Positions 8,881-20,000 of a stretch of 64,000 nucleotides of DNA are shown in pieces. A model generated the notes under the pieces. The model did no database searches. It saw only the letters and a list, made by a program, of their open reading frames with translations, and was not told where the DNA came from. Source of the stretch: Lithodes maja (taxonomy: Eukaryota; Arthropoda; Malacostraca; Decapoda; Lithodidae); NCBI GenBank assembly GCA_037953745.1, contig JBAKBP010012356.1:1-64000 (forward strand), given 5' to 3'. Numbering within the stretch: position 1 is the first letter of the stretch; each line of letters starts with the position of its first letter. Both the position numbers and the translations under genes were made by a program.

Positions 8881-11760
8881 TTATTCATTTACAAACGCAG
8901 TCAGTCGCGGGTTTGATGCGAGATATTTGTCTAGGCGGAATTTAAATGAATCAACGGTGCTGCAGTCTATAACGTTTCGGGGAAGCCCATTCCACAAGTT
9001 GACAACTCGATTGAAGAAGAAATTCTTAGATTCGTGCGAGTTAAAAGATTTACCAATAATTTTGCAACCGTTTCCCCGTGTGTAATTAGATTGGTCGATA
9101 GTGAAGTACTTACTACAGTTCATATTGTCGATGCCTTTGATGATTTTGAACACTTGAATTAAGTCGCCTCTTAATCTGCGCTGGGTTAAAGGAAATAGAT
9201 TTAATTCTCTAAGACGCTCTTCGTATGGTTTGTTCTTTAGGCTAGGTATCATTTTGGTAACTCTACGTTGAACTCGTTCTAGCTTGTTTATATCTTTTTG
9301 GTAATAAGGGCACCAGGATTGAACGCAGTATTCCAGAAGAGGGCGGACTAAGGAATTGTAAAGGGTTAGGATAACTTCTTTGGATTTATGCTCAAATGAC
9401 CTGCCTATAAAGCCAATTATTTTGTTTGCCTTCTTAACAACTTCTGAACATTGTTGACTCGGTTTTAGGTTACTCGATATTGTTACTCCCAGATCAGTTT
9501 CTCTGTTTACATTCTTAAGCTGAGTGCCATTCATCGAATAGTTTGCTTTCTCATTTAGGTATCCGACATGTAGTACTTTACATTTATCCGCATTGAAACT
9601 CATTTGCCAAATTTGGGCCCAACATGACAATTTATCTAGATTGTGTTGCATATCGTCAACTTGTTCTTTTGAGAGTACGCTATTTGCAATTTTTGTATCG
9701 TCAGCAAATTTTGAGATTGTGCAGGTGAGACCCTCATCTATGTCGTTGATGTAAATTAGAAAGAGAATTGGTCCTAGTACCGATCCCTGGGGTACCCCGC
9801 TACTTACATTGGTCCATTTAGATGCCTTACCGTTTATGACTACTCTTTGCTTTCTGTTGTTGAGCCAATTTTCTATCCATTTCAACACACCGTCTTGTAT
9901 TCCATGCGCTTTTAGTTTTAGCAGTAAACGTTTGTGGGGAACTTTGTCAAAGGCCTTTTGAAAATCAAGGTATATAATATCTACAGCTTTACTCTCATCG
10001 TAGAGGTTGAGGATATCGTGGAAGAAGTCTAAGAGGTTTGTTAAACAGGAACGTTTTTTACGAAAGCCGTGTTGAGTATCTTTAAGTATGTTATTTTCCT
10101 CTAAGTGATTTACGAGTCTGTCTCGTATGACCGTTTCTAGCATTTTACATACAACTGAGGTTAAGCTAATTGGACAATAGTTACTGGGTAGGGATTTGCT
10201 GCCTTTTTTGAATATCGGTGTTACGTTGGCTAGCTTCCACTGATCAGGCATAGTTCCAGACTGCAAGGATTTATTGAATAGTAATGTCAGTGGTTTGGAG
10301 AGCTCATTCTTAGCTTCCTTTAGAACTCTAGGCGAGATTGTATCAGGTCCTGGCGTTTTATTTACTTTGAGTTTATCTAAACAATTCAATACTTCTCTCT
10401 CTGTAACGGTGATATTGCTTAGAACATCTGAATTATCAATCTGAATCGGCGATGGTGTAGGGATATCACTGAGGTCTTCGGTTGTAAAAACTGATGCAAA
10501 GAAGGTATTGAGGGCATTACTCATTTGTACTTCGTCTTTGGTGTATTCTCCTTTTTCATCGACTAACGGTCCAACAGTTGAAGTAACTACTTTTTTCTTT
10601 CTGATATAACTATAGAATTCTTTCGGGTTTGTTTTACTTTGATTCGCAATATGTAACTCTAAGGTCTTTTTACTTTGCTTAATTAATTTTTTGGCTTTGC
10701 GTCGTAGCTCTACAAATTTCACCCGTTCTTCGTCATTTTGTGAGGATTTTAATCTATCATTAGCAAATTTTTTAGCAAGCAGGCAGTTTGAAATATCTTT
10801 ATTCCACCATTTGGGCTTATTATTATGGCCTGGACGCCGTATTTTCGATGGTATGCAGTCTTGCACTGCTTTTAGGTAAGTGGTTTCGAATAACTTCCAA
10901 GATGTATTTATGTCGTTATTGTTAATTAAAAAGCTCCAGTCAGTTTCTTTAAACATAGCTCTAAGTTTATGGAAGTTTGCTTTCTTGAAATTAGGGACTT
11001 TTTCGATGCTACTATTTGGTTCGTTACTAGTAAACTTTAAAGTGAAAGTTATCGTACGATGGTCGCTGTTACTGAATTCATCACCAACATTCAAATTCTC
11101 TATCAATTCTTCTTTTGTTGCAAGTACAATGTCAAGAACGTTATTACCACGGGTCGGCGTTCGAACAAATTGATAAAGCGAACTCTCTTGCAAGTTCGTA
11201 TACAAGTCATGTCCGGAGTGTGAAGTAAGAGTATCGCCCCACTTGGTCACAGGTAAATTAAAGTCGCCAAAAATTACGGTATCTTGTGAGTTACTTACAT
11301 CTGCAATTTGTTCGTAAATTTCTCGGTCAGTTTGCACTGATTGAGCTGGAGGTCTGTATATTAACGCAAGTATTATTTTTGTACCTTTATTATTCTTTAT
11401 TAGCACAAAAGATGTGTCGACGTTCACAATTTGAGGTTTTGACACGAGGGTCGGGTTAAGACTTTCTTTGATATAAAATAAAACGCCACCTCCATTTTTA
11501 TTTATTCGGCTGTTCTCAAACATTACATAACCGGGAAGTGAATACTCTGCTAAAAAGTCTCTATCTTCTGTATTGAGCCAAGATTCTGTTATGCCAATCA
11601 CATCATAATTTTCTGTAAACACTAGTTCCTCTAAATCTGAAAATTTATTGCGTATGCTACGAGCGTTTGCATAGAAAACCTTTAAAGTTGCGGTTTTAGA
11701 ACTCGCAGAACGTTCTTTCATCGAATTTTTGGTTCTGGTCGGATCTACATTTACATTCAT
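8881..11760 (-). CDS. CR1-type ORF2: endonuclease and reverse transcriptase, intact
   Basis: Would nick genomic DNA and reverse transcribe its own mRNA at the nick (target-primed reverse transcription). From the first ATG (11760) it has 959 codons. The APE endonuclease comes first: YANARSI near 11680, ITESWL, YRPP, GDFNLP near 11262 and SDH near 11060. The reverse transcriptase follows: TPGPD, YLDFQKAFDKVPHKRLL near 9970, SGVPQGSVLGP, and FADD near 9700 with the catalytic aspartates present. A C-terminal region typical of the clade ends at the stop before TTTATCC. The frame is open a further ~100 bp upstream, overlapping the end of ORF1 with no ATG, so how ORF2 is initiated is unclear. No stop or frameshift is seen. 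The 3' part recurs at 51748-52645 with damage, so this is the younger copy. It may encode active protein, though ORF1 is broken. Confidence 0.9.
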   Translation of the reverse strand: MNVNVDPTRTKNSMKERSASSKTATLKVFYANARSIRNKFSDLEELVFTENYDVIGITESWLNTEDRDFLAEYSLPGYVMFENSRINKNGGGVLFYIKESLNPTLVSKPQIVNVDTSFVLIKNNKGTKIILALIYRPPAQSVQTDREIYEQIADVSNSQDTVIFGDFNLPVTKWGDTLTSHSGHDLYTNLQESSLYQFVRTPTRGNNVLDIVLATKEELIENLNVGDEFSNSDHRTITFTLKFTSNEPNSSIEKVPNFKKANFHKLRAMFKETDWSFLINNNDINTSWKLFETTYLKAVQDCIPSKIRRPGHNNKPKWWNKDISNCLLAKKFANDRLKSSQNDEERVKFVELRRKAKKLIKQSKKTLELHIANQSKTNPKEFYSYIRKKKVVTSTVGPLVDEKGEYTKDEVQMSNALNTFFASVFTTEDLSDIPTPSPIQIDNSDVLSNITVTEREVLNCLDKLKVNKTPGPDTISPRVLKEAKNELSKPLTLLFNKSLQSGTMPDQWKLANVTPIFKKGSKSLPSNYCPISLTSVVCKMLETVIRDRLVNHLEENNILKDTQHGFRKKRSCLTNLLDFFHDILNLYDESKAVDIIYLDFQKAFDKVPHKRLLLKLKAHGIQDGVLKWIENWLNNRKQRVVINGKASKWTNVSSGVPQGSVLGPILFLIYINDIDEGLTCTISKFADDTKIANSVLSKEQVDDMQHNLDKLSCWAQIWQMSFNADKCKVLHVGYLNEKANYSMNGTQLKNVNRETDLGVTISSNLKPSQQCSEVVKKANKIIGFIGRSFEHKSKEVILTLYNSLVRPLLEYCVQSWCPYYQKDINKLERVQRRVTKMIPSLKNKPYEERLRELNLFPLTQRRLRGDLIQVFKIIKGIDNMNCSKYFTIDQSNYTRGNGCKIIGKSFNSHESKNFFFNRVVNLWNGLPRNVIDCSTVDSFKFRLDKYLASNPRLTAFVNE

Positions 11761-11858
11761 GGCTGTCCTCGGTCCTCGGTCGTTATCCCTGACGGTTTTG
11801 AATTTGGGTCGTGTTGGTGGAGATTTATCCAAATTCGCGGTTCTTGACGGATTAGTAT

Positions 11859-12896
11859 TTAATTCCTTTGTAGGTTGCCGTCCTCGCTGTCTTCGGTCCT
11901 CCTTCCTGGTTGTCCTGTGCTGAGTCGATTTCTTCTCCGAAAATCCTTCACCGCATCGTTGAGAAGACGCCCAAAACGTGCTGCTCCCACCTGGTTCAGA
12001 TGAACTCCATCGTCCGAAAACAAATAGTCATCGTAGTAGAAATTGTCCCAGGTGTCGACGAATCCCACGTTCTCCTTCCTGCAGAGGTTTGCTAGACAAC
12101 GATTTGTGCTGGTGGCTATGTTGTAAAATCGGCTCTCTACACCGAGCCGGGGGACGATTCCTGAGACGATGATCCTTGATGACTTCTCCTTAAACGACTT
12201 GATCAGCTGCTGGTACTTTAAAAGCAAATCTTCCGACCGGGTTCGCTGCACATCGTTGGATCAACGTGGATGACGTACATTGTATTAGCAGGGGCCAGCT
12301 TTGATACTTCGTCAACTGCTGCAACTACGTCATCCACACCACCACCAGGGATACAAAAACGCTTCCTGGTCTTAGGTGCCCTGGCGCAAAACTCTGTGAG
12401 CTGACCACGTATCATCGAGTCTCCCACGAGCCGGACTTCTTCTATTTCCTCTTCGTCATCTGAGTCTGCGAGTATCTGGAAACGGTTTTGACACTCGGTA
12501 ATCGGTATGTGTTTCCTGGTCTTGGGGCAAACGTTGTTCCTCACGACACGGAAGTTGTCTTGAGGGGGAAGAGAGTCACTATTTGTATCTTGAGTATCGG
12601 ATACATCAGCTGAAGTGGCTACTGTAGGCGTTGAATTGTTGGCAGTTGACGTTGGGGCGTTGGTGGCTGCTGGAGTTGCGGTGACAATTGAAGTTTGTGG
12701 TACTCCAACGTTGAGTGTTACAAACTCTTGGAGTGATTCCAGCTTCATGGTGAGGACGTTGATCTTGTTGGTAGGCTTCATCTAATTTCACTGTAAAATT
12801 CTCTCGTTGCTGGCAGAGCCGGCAGTCTTGAAGATCGATAGTAGCAAACATGGACTCACCAAACCTACCGGCGCAGTTCGCACAAGCGCGAGGCAT
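11859..12896 (-). pseudogene. CR1-type ORF1: zinc finger plus SGNH esterase, two frameshifts
   Basis: Starts at ATG 12896 (MPRACANC). A cysteine pair C5-x2-C8 and a second pair C25-x2-C28 form a probable zinc-binding module. A Thr/Ser/Ala-rich linker and an acidic DSDDEEEIEE stretch follow. Then comes an SGNH hydrolase (esterase) domain: VGDSMIRG (nucleophile Ser), the asparagine block in NDV, and DGVHLN near the end (catalytic Asp/His). Such esterases are known in CR1 ORF1; their substrate is not settled. The frame shifts once near 12770-12790, after the zinc finger, and once near 12255, inside the GxND block, by the apparent loss of one base. ORF1 stops at 11859, overlapping the open ORF2 frame. 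Confidence 0.8.
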
Positions 12897-12914
12897 GGTG
12901 ACAGTCACTTTCTT

Positions 12915-13235
12915 CAGATCACTTCACTCACTTAAAAAACAATTCACTCACTTTAAAACACTTCACTCACTTTAAAAACACTTCAATCACTTCAACCGAA
13001 AACAAATATGCTGAAATACGCAGAAATAGGTTATCAGGGGTGATAGCCTAACCGAAAACAAAAATGTTGAGATACGCAGAATTAGGCTTCCAGGGGCGAT
13101 AGCCTAACCAAAATTTTTTTTTTTTAAATTGAAATACGCAATAATAGGCTACCAGCGTTGAATAGCCTAACCGAAAATAATAAAATTGAAATTCGCAGAA
13201 ATAGGCTACCAGGTGTGATAACCTAACCTTAAACA
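12915..13235. repeat. Tandem repeats in the presumed 5' leader of the CR1 element
   Basis: Two arrays lie directly upstream of ORF1. At 12915-12990 there are ~4 copies of a ~20 bp CTTCACTCACTTTAAAA unit. At 13000-13235 there are four ~60 bp degenerate units, each with GAAATACGCAGAAATAGGCT and AGCCTAACCGAAAA. Their position just before ORF1 suggests promoter or leader monomers; this is inference. Confidence 0.6.
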
Positions 13236-13748
13236 AATATATGTATAACAGAATATGTAACTAAATATACAATTCACCAAATAGAGATTATATAAAAATA
13301 AAGTGTGACTGCACACAAGGGGTTAATATACTGTGTCAACAGATGGACCTGGTGTCACTGTAGCCTAGTAAAGCAGTAGCCTACTCTTTTTAGATAAAAA
13401 AGTGTATCAGTCAAAGGTTATTACAAGATCGTGCAAGCAACAACTAAAATTACAGATATATACTGTATAGCTACAGTAGGATACTAAATACAATATCTAC
13501 AAGAGTTAATAATAAAACAGATTGGCTGGCTATAGGCTAGGCTAGGTTTGTGTTAGGTCAAAAGCTTGGCAGGTTGGGTTAGGCTAGGTTAGTTTGTACA
13601 AATACCACCCTTAGCTTAAAGTAAAATCAGTCTGAGGAGAAAAAGTCAAGAATATATCTAGGGGGAAAAGATAAATGAATGCACTTAAATTTGGTACAAA
13701 ATTTGCTGGAATTTAATGTATAATCCCCCCAAAAGGTTTGTTTACAAA
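13236..13748. other. AT-rich stretch with AGGCTAGGTTAG runs
   Basis: No gene or complete repeat recognised. Contains short TTAGGCTAGGTTAG-type runs (13530-13600) resembling degenerate arthropod telomere-type repeats, which recur at 44340-44700. Confidence 0.4.
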
Positions 13749-13777
13749 ATGGCGTCGGCGTTAGTCTCTGTAGGCAG
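13749..13777 (+). CDS. Weak candidate first exon (ATG to splice donor)
   Basis: CAAAATGG is a good start context. The frame reads MASALVSVG and ends at AG/GTTAGT, an acceptable donor. Reading on past the donor it would end after 21 codons (MASALVSVGRLVSKQYCLLAN), with basic and no acidic residues, like a mitochondrial presequence. No second exon was traced and no product is recognised. This could easily be chance. Confidence 0.15.
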
Positions 13778-14191
13778 GTTAGTTAGTAAACAATATTGTT
13801 TATTAGCAAATTAATATGCAAAGCTTTACTTACATACAAGGCAGTTAAATAGATACTTACTACAGTAGGTAATGGGTAAAATTAGGGGCTACGATTTTAT
13901 ATAAAATAGTAATAAGAGAGCGTTTGTTTACAAAGCAAAACAAAACAATAGATGGCGCTAGTGGCGCCCTGTCCGAGCAGGAGTCTTGTGATAAACACAA
14001 AGTTTATCAGTCAATACACAGCGAAATATCGTGCAGTGTTACTTACTAAGCTACAGGATGGTTAAACGTGCTCTTAACCACCTTTCATGCACAAGAATGA
14101 AGAGGATGAGTAGTTAATACTCAAATTATGATCGATATCGTGAGAGCGTTGACAGAGCGTCTGCAGCGTCTGGCGGTGAGACATGCGAAAC

Positions 14192-14496
14192 TTCACGGCT
14201 CGAAGCAATTCCACCTCTGAAGCTGCTTCGCCTCTGTGCTTCACAGTCTCATCCCCCAGGCTCGGACCCTCACTCTCAGAACGCCACCTATTGAGCAATT
14301 AACTCACTAGGCATTGCCCCCCTGTAGCATATTTGTGAATATGGGAATATTCATACAATGCTATTCAATCAGGGAACAATGAGGGTATTTATTTGGCATT
14401 TCGGTGTGCTGTGGTAATGCACTGATACTAGGTACAGCACAAATTCCATCCCAATAATATCTTCCCATTGACATATTGGGATTCGAACCCGGGTCG
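14192..14496 (-). mobile_element. tRNA-derived SINE, both ends incomplete
   Basis: Minus-strand match to the SINE at 58669-59148 from the B box (GATTCGAACCCGGGT, 14482-14496) through GAACGCCACCTATTGAGC to GGTGAGACATGCGAA. The tRNA-like 5' part beyond the B box is cut where the 14.5-16.6 kb inverted-repeat block begins, and the 3' tail is replaced by other sequence at 14190. Confidence 0.75.
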
Positions 14497-14957
14497 CAAT
14501 TATGCGACTTCATACGATTTTCGTCGCCGAGGACGTAGTCTTGTCAATTCGCAACGAATGTGTGCGACGTCTACGATTTTGACCATTACAAACTGATAAC
14601 AAATTATACTCGGCGAAGATGTCGCCGATGAATGCGACGCAATCGCCGCCTTGTGCGACGTTATCGACGAAGTGAGCGATGTTTCGCCGATGATCTTTGC
14701 GAGGAATGTCACATTTTCAAAAATATCTTGCGATATCATGCGATGGTGAAAGATAACTCGCCGAATGTTCTGCGACGTCTTCGGCGATTCAAGCGATGAC
14801 ACGAAAGTCTTAATATTGACAACGAAATGGGGTGAAATGTCTTAAAATCGCCAAACTAATGGGCCGAACGTCATAAAATATGAAAACTAATGGGTTAACC
14901 ATGAGGAAGAAAGGGGACCAGAAAAACGACCCATCTCCCCTTAATTCGGAGATTGGC

Positions 14958-15488
14958 AATGCTTCGCCGGAGACATTTTTCTATCAAGTAATGTACAAAT
15001 TTAGCTTGCTCTCAAAACAAAAAATATATATGTTGGCTCGCTACCGCTCACCAGGAAAATATTGAAACCTGGATGGGGGTAAACGCCTTAAAACAGTAGG
15101 CTGAACGGGGCCGAACGGAAACAAGGCAAAGAGAGAGGGAGAGAAAGAGAAATAACAAAAACCGAGGAGAGAGGGAGAGAAAGAGAGAAAAAAAAAAAAG
15201 GCGAGGTGGGCTCAATTAAGCCGTAACGCAAACATTGAGCCCACCTCGCCTTTTTTTGTTTTCTCTTTCTCTCCCTCTCGTTTATTTTTTTCTCTTTCTC
15301 TCCCTCTCTCTTTGCCTTGTATCCGTTCGGCCCCGTTCAGCCTACTGTTTTAAGACGTTCACCCCCATCCAGGTTTCAATATTTTCTTGGTGAGCGGTAG
15401 CGAGCCAACATATATAATCAAAATTGTTGAGAGCAAGCTAAATTTGTACATTTTTCGATAGAAAAATGTCTCCGGCGAAGCCGGATTT
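14958..15488. repeat. Long palindrome I, ~250 bp arms
   Basis: Left arm 14958-15215 and right arm 15235-15488 are inverted copies (CTTCGCCGGAGACATTTTTC, AACATATATA, GGATGGGGGTAAACG, purine runs GGGAGAGAAAGAG, GGCGAGGTGGGCTCAA). They flank an asymmetric 19 bp spacer at 15216-15234. Confidence 0.85.
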
Positions 15489-15489
15489 C

Positions 15490-15960
15490 TCCATATAATG
15501 CTGGTTCGCTATCGCTTGCCAGGAAGATATCGATACTTGGATGGGGATAAACGTCTTAAAACAGTAGGCTGAACGGGGCCGAACGGATACAAGGCAAAGA
15601 GAGAGGGAGAGAAAGAGAAAACAAAAACGAGGAGAGAGAGATAGAGAAAGAGAAAACAAAAACAGCGAGGTGGGCTCAATGTTTGCGTTACGGCTTAATT
15701 GAGCCCACCTCGCCTTTTTTTGTTTTCTCTTTCTCTCCCTCTCTCCTCGTTTTTTTGTTTTTCTCTTTCACTCCCTCTCTCTTTGCCTTGTATCCGTTCG
15801 GCCCCGTTCAGCCTACTGTTTTAAGAGGTTTACCCCCATCCAGGTTTCAATATTTTCCTGGTGAGCGGTAGCGAGCCAACATATATATATTTTGTTGTTG
15901 AGAGCAAGCTAAATTTGTACATTTTTCGATAAAAAATGTCTTCGGCGAAGCCGGATTTCT
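15490..15960. repeat. Long palindrome II, with the spacer in the opposite orientation
   Basis: Same family of arms (15490-15680 and 15699-15960) around the same GCGAGGTGGGCTCAA boundary. The spacer between the boundaries is the exact reverse complement of that in palindrome I (TTAAGCCGTAACGCAAACA at I, TGTTTGCGTTACGGCTTAA at II). Period between I and II is 464 bp. A third, truncated left arm follows at 15965-16120. Confidence 0.85.
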
Positions 15961-16582
15961 CCATATAATGCTGGTTCGCTATCGCTTGCCAGGAAGATAT
16001 CGATACTTGGATGGGGATAAACGTCTTAAAACAGTGGGCTGAATGGGGCTGAATGGATACAAACCAGAGAAAGAGAGAAAAGGAGAGAAAGAGAAAAAAA
16101 ACAGGTGAACCCCCCAAGAGAGGTGCATAGAAAAAAGGGTTGACAGGTTCACTATAGGCCTAATCATTCTTTTTTACCCACCTCGCCGAAGGTGCTCTTT
16201 GGCATCGTCGATGTTCTCGCAAGCATCGTCGAGCATCGGAGAGCAGAGCATCTGAGAGCATCGGTGAGCATCCGTGCAGCGTTGCAAAGTTTTTTTTTGT
16301 GCGAAACCCTCTGCGATGTCTCGCCGATGTCGCCGATGATCTCACAGGGCCTCGCAGATCCCTCTGCGATGCTCGACGATGCTTGCGAGGGTTACGAACT
16401 CTCGTGAGTCCTCGTCCAAAATTTTGAACAAACCGAACATTTGCGATGACCCGCGAGGGCCCTTGCGAGGCCTTGCGAGTCATACGATTATTATGCGAGG
16501 GTATACGATTGCTGTCCGACATGTCACGAATGTGCCAATTTATGGGTGTCGGCGATGAAAATCGTATGAAATCGCATAAGTG

Positions 16583-16860
16583 GGAAAGGGGCATAAAGGA
16601 TCCCCTGCGCACGGTATACACAAGTATTTCCAGGCGTAGGTGGACAATCAAGGTTTTCACTGTCTTGAACCTCGAGAAAGTCGGTGATGCTAGGCTTAGA
16701 GTGGTTTGGCAGACTTGCTCTAGTGGTACTTAGTTCATCTATTACGACCTTATCATGCAAAGTTAGCGAAGCTAATGACTATCTCATCCCCACTTTGGTC
16801 GGTTAAGTCAGAGAAAGAGTCAAGAGGCCTACCTCGCGTTCGATTATGCAGCTAGATCTT
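16583..16860. other. Unassigned stretch
   Basis: No gene, RNA or repeat recognised between the inverted-repeat block and the CR1 3' ends. Confidence 0.4.
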
Positions 16861-16950
16861 AAGAACATAAGAACATAAGAAAATGGGAGTCTGCAGAAGG
16901 CCGATTGGCCTAAGCAAGGCAGATCCCTGTCCCACACAACCCCAATTATA
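16861..16950 (-). mobile_element. CR1 family 2, separate 3' end fragment
   Basis: Begins with AAGAACAT x 2 then AAGAAAATGGGAGTCTGCAG and AGGCCGATTGGCC. This is a complete CR1 3' terminus with its 8 bp tail repeat, distinct from the 3' end of the larger copy that starts at about 17005. Confidence 0.65.
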
Positions 16951-17060
16951 GGCTCAACACTCTAATACCCTGAGGATCATCTTACCAAAACGGTTAGAGA
17001 TTAACGCAGGATTACGGGGGTCTGCAGAGCGCTGATTGGCCCAACCCTGCTGATCCCCCT

Positions 17061-20000
17061 TCACACCCAACCCTTCTCGTCCATATGCTTATCCAATTTT
17101 ATCTTAAAGCTCCCTATCGTTTTTAATCCCACTATAGCACCTGGTAGTCCATTCCACCCATCTACAACTCTGTTACCAAACCAATATTTGCCTATATCTT
17201 TTCTGAAACGAAATTTATCTAATTTGAAACCATTGGTACGAGTTCTTTCGCTATCACTGAGCTTTAGTACATTTGTCATGTCCCCTTTGTTAATCCCACT
17301 AACCCACTTGAACACCTCTATCATATCCCCTCTAACTCTGCGTCTCTCTAACGAATGTAAGCCTAATTTCTTCAACCTTTCTTTATACGGAAGATTTCTA
17401 ATATTATGGATCATTTTTGTCATTCTACGTTGTACTCTCTCCAATGAATCTATGTCCATTCTGTAACAAGGACACCAAAATTGAACAGCATAATCCATAT
17501 GGGGTCTCACTAATGACAAGTAAAGTTTTAAGATAACATCAGCAGTTCTGTTACTCACACTCCTAGAGATGAACCCGAGAATCCTGTTTGCCTTGTTTCG
17601 AACGCTTATACACTGTTGTCTAGGCTTCAAATCATTGCTAACAAACACACCTAGATCTTTCTCACAATTCGAGTTTTCTAATTCCACATTAGCTAGTTTA
17701 TATTTAACATTTGTATGCATCTTCCCTATCTTTAATACCTTGCATTTGTCAATGTTAAACTTCATCTGCCAATTTACTGACCATTCGTGTAAGGTATCTA
17801 GATCCCTTTGGAGGCACTCTATATCTCTATCTGAATCAATTGTTCTCCCCATTTTGGTATCGTCTGCAAATTTACTTATCCTACTAGTTATACCTAAATC
17901 AAGGTCATTTATGTATATAACAAACAACAGAGGACCTAATACAGATCCCTGGGGGACACCACTTTTGACTGCTCCCTATTCTGACTTCGTACCATTTATG
18001 CTGACTCTCTGCTTCCTACCAATTAGCCATGACCTAATCCATCCCAACAACGCCCCACCTATTCCATGTGCCTCAACCTTTCTCATCAATCTCTCATGGG
18101 GGACTCTGTCGAAAGCTTTACTGAAATCTAAATATATTATATCATATGACTTGTCATTATCTACTGCTTCATATACCTCTGAGAAAAAACTAAGCAAATT
18201 AGTAAGGCAAGAACGTCCCTGAGTGAATCCATGCTGAGAAGAATTTATTAAATTAAATGTATCTAAGTGGTTTCTAATTTTACTAGCAATAATTGACTCT
18301 AGTAGCTTTCCTATGATTGATGTAAGACTAATGGGACGGTAATTGGATGCTATTGATTTGTCACCTTTTTTGAAGATCGGAACTACGTTTGCAAGCTTCC
18401 AAGCTTCTGGAACTATACCTGTCTCCAATGACTTGTTAAATAAAAATGTTAATGGGTAACTTAACTCATCCCTACATTCTTTTAATACTCTAGCATATAC
18501 CTCATCAGGACCAGGCGATTTATGAGGTTTCAGTCTGTCAATTTCCTTAAGCACATCATTTCTACTTATAGTAACCGTACTTAACCTATTTTCTATACTA
18601 TCGCTATATACCTTACGGACTTCTGGAAACTGTGCCAAATTTTCATTAGTGAAAACGGAAAGAAATTGACTATTTAATGTACTGCACATTTCTAAATCAT
18701 TTTCTGTCATTTCTCCTATCGAAGTTTTAAGGGGACCAATTACATCTCTAACCTTGGATTTATATAGTTGGTAAAAAGCTTTAGGATTATTTTTTGAGTC
18801 ATTGGCAACCTTGATTTCATAATTTCTTTTTTCTTTCCTAATATCCTTTTTTACCTGTCTTGATAGATTCTGATAGTAAGCAAGTAGGTGAATTTCGCCT
18901 TTCCTAATTTTTCTATATATTCCTCTCTTTTGTCCTAGAAGATCTAATAGTCTATTATTCATCCATTTGGGTTGGTTCTGTGTTGATCTAAATTTTCTTT
19001 TGGGGATGTATTTATTTTGTGCATTGAATACTGACTTGATAAAATTATCGTATGTATCTACCAAGGTTGACGTCTCTTCCTGACTTAAGATGACAGGTGC
19101 CTGAGAAGGGGTACACTCATTTGGACACCTGGATCGACTTAATTTTTTGACCATAGGGTCGGCTAATAGGGCTCTTCTTAACCCACCATAATTGGCTTTT
19201 CTAAAGTCAGGTATTAATGTTGTATTCTCTCTGGTATTACCTTTCCATTGTATATTAAAATACAAAGAATTGTGGTCACTATTTCCTAGGTGGTCCCCTA
19301 TCTCTACATTATTTACCATATGTTCATTGTTACTGAAAACTAAATCGAGAATATTATTACCTAGTCGGCGTATGTATGAATTGAAATAAAAAACTATCTT
19401 GTACTACCTCTATAAACTCCTCAGAATCAGAGTCTCCTATTTGATGCTGCCAATCTATATTCGGAAAATTAAAATCCCCCATAATGCACACATTGCTAAA
19501 CCTTGATGCCATTTTAATTTCCTCCCATAATGACGTTCCGTCATTTCTACTCATATTTGGCGGTCTATATATAACTCCAATAACTATGGTCTCACTACCT
19601 TCGTTAACCTCTACCCAAACACTTTCATTATCGTTATTTAGTCTAATGCCTGATTTAATACAGCTTTTTAATGTACTCCTGACAAACACTGCTATACCGC
19701 CACCCCTCTTACTTGTTCGGTCATATTTAAACAAACTATATCCCGGTATATCAAATTCTGCTAAAAAAATGCCTGGTTTCTGTATTAATCCACGTTTCAG
19801 TTAGCGCTATTATGTCTATATTTTCTTTGCTAACAAGGGCTCTAAGTTCGTTCATTTTGTTACATAGACTCCTACAGTTTGTGTAATATACTCTCAATTT
19901 ACTTCTTTTCTTTATACCTAATTTACCTTTATTGCTAACGACATTTCCATCTTCCGTTGCACCATCACTACTATCATTTGCATTATAGTCATCATTTTTA

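Larger units (their letters stand above)
8657..13235 (-). mobile_element. CR1-type non-LTR retrotransposon, near full length (family 1)
   Basis: Reads right to left: tandem-repeat leader (12909-13235), ORF1 (11859-12896, frameshifted), ORF2 (8881-11760, intact) and a 3' UTR ending in a 10 bp tandem tail, GAGTACAAAG x 3 (8657-8687). The same 3' UTR and tail occur on the plus strand at 52646-52875. A zinc-finger plus esterase ORF1, an APE-type endonuclease and a reverse transcriptase with FADD are the known domain set of CR1-group elements. The outer 5' boundary is my estimate. Confidence 0.8.
14502..16582. mobile_element. 2.1 kb inverted-repeat block with GCGA-rich arms and palindromic core
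   Basis: Left end CGCAATTATGCGACTTCATA (14502 on) and right end (16549-16582) are inverted repeats of ~33 bp sharing TCATACGATTTTC and flanking bases. Inside them are two ~400 bp arms crowded with TCGC/GCGA and CGATG words (14536-14880 and 16190-16548), and in the middle the palindrome array 14958-16120. No transposase frame is seen. The symmetric build suggests one large non-autonomous DNA element. The exact ends and target duplication are not resolved. Confidence 0.5.

Noticed and set aside
13940..13975. TGGCGCC as a tRNA-Lys primer-binding site
   Set aside because: Only 7-8 bases match and no LTR lies beside it.
15438..16167. Short Ser/Leu/Phe frames in the palindrome block
   Set aside because: They are translations of the CTCTCTTTC runs in the palindrome arms.
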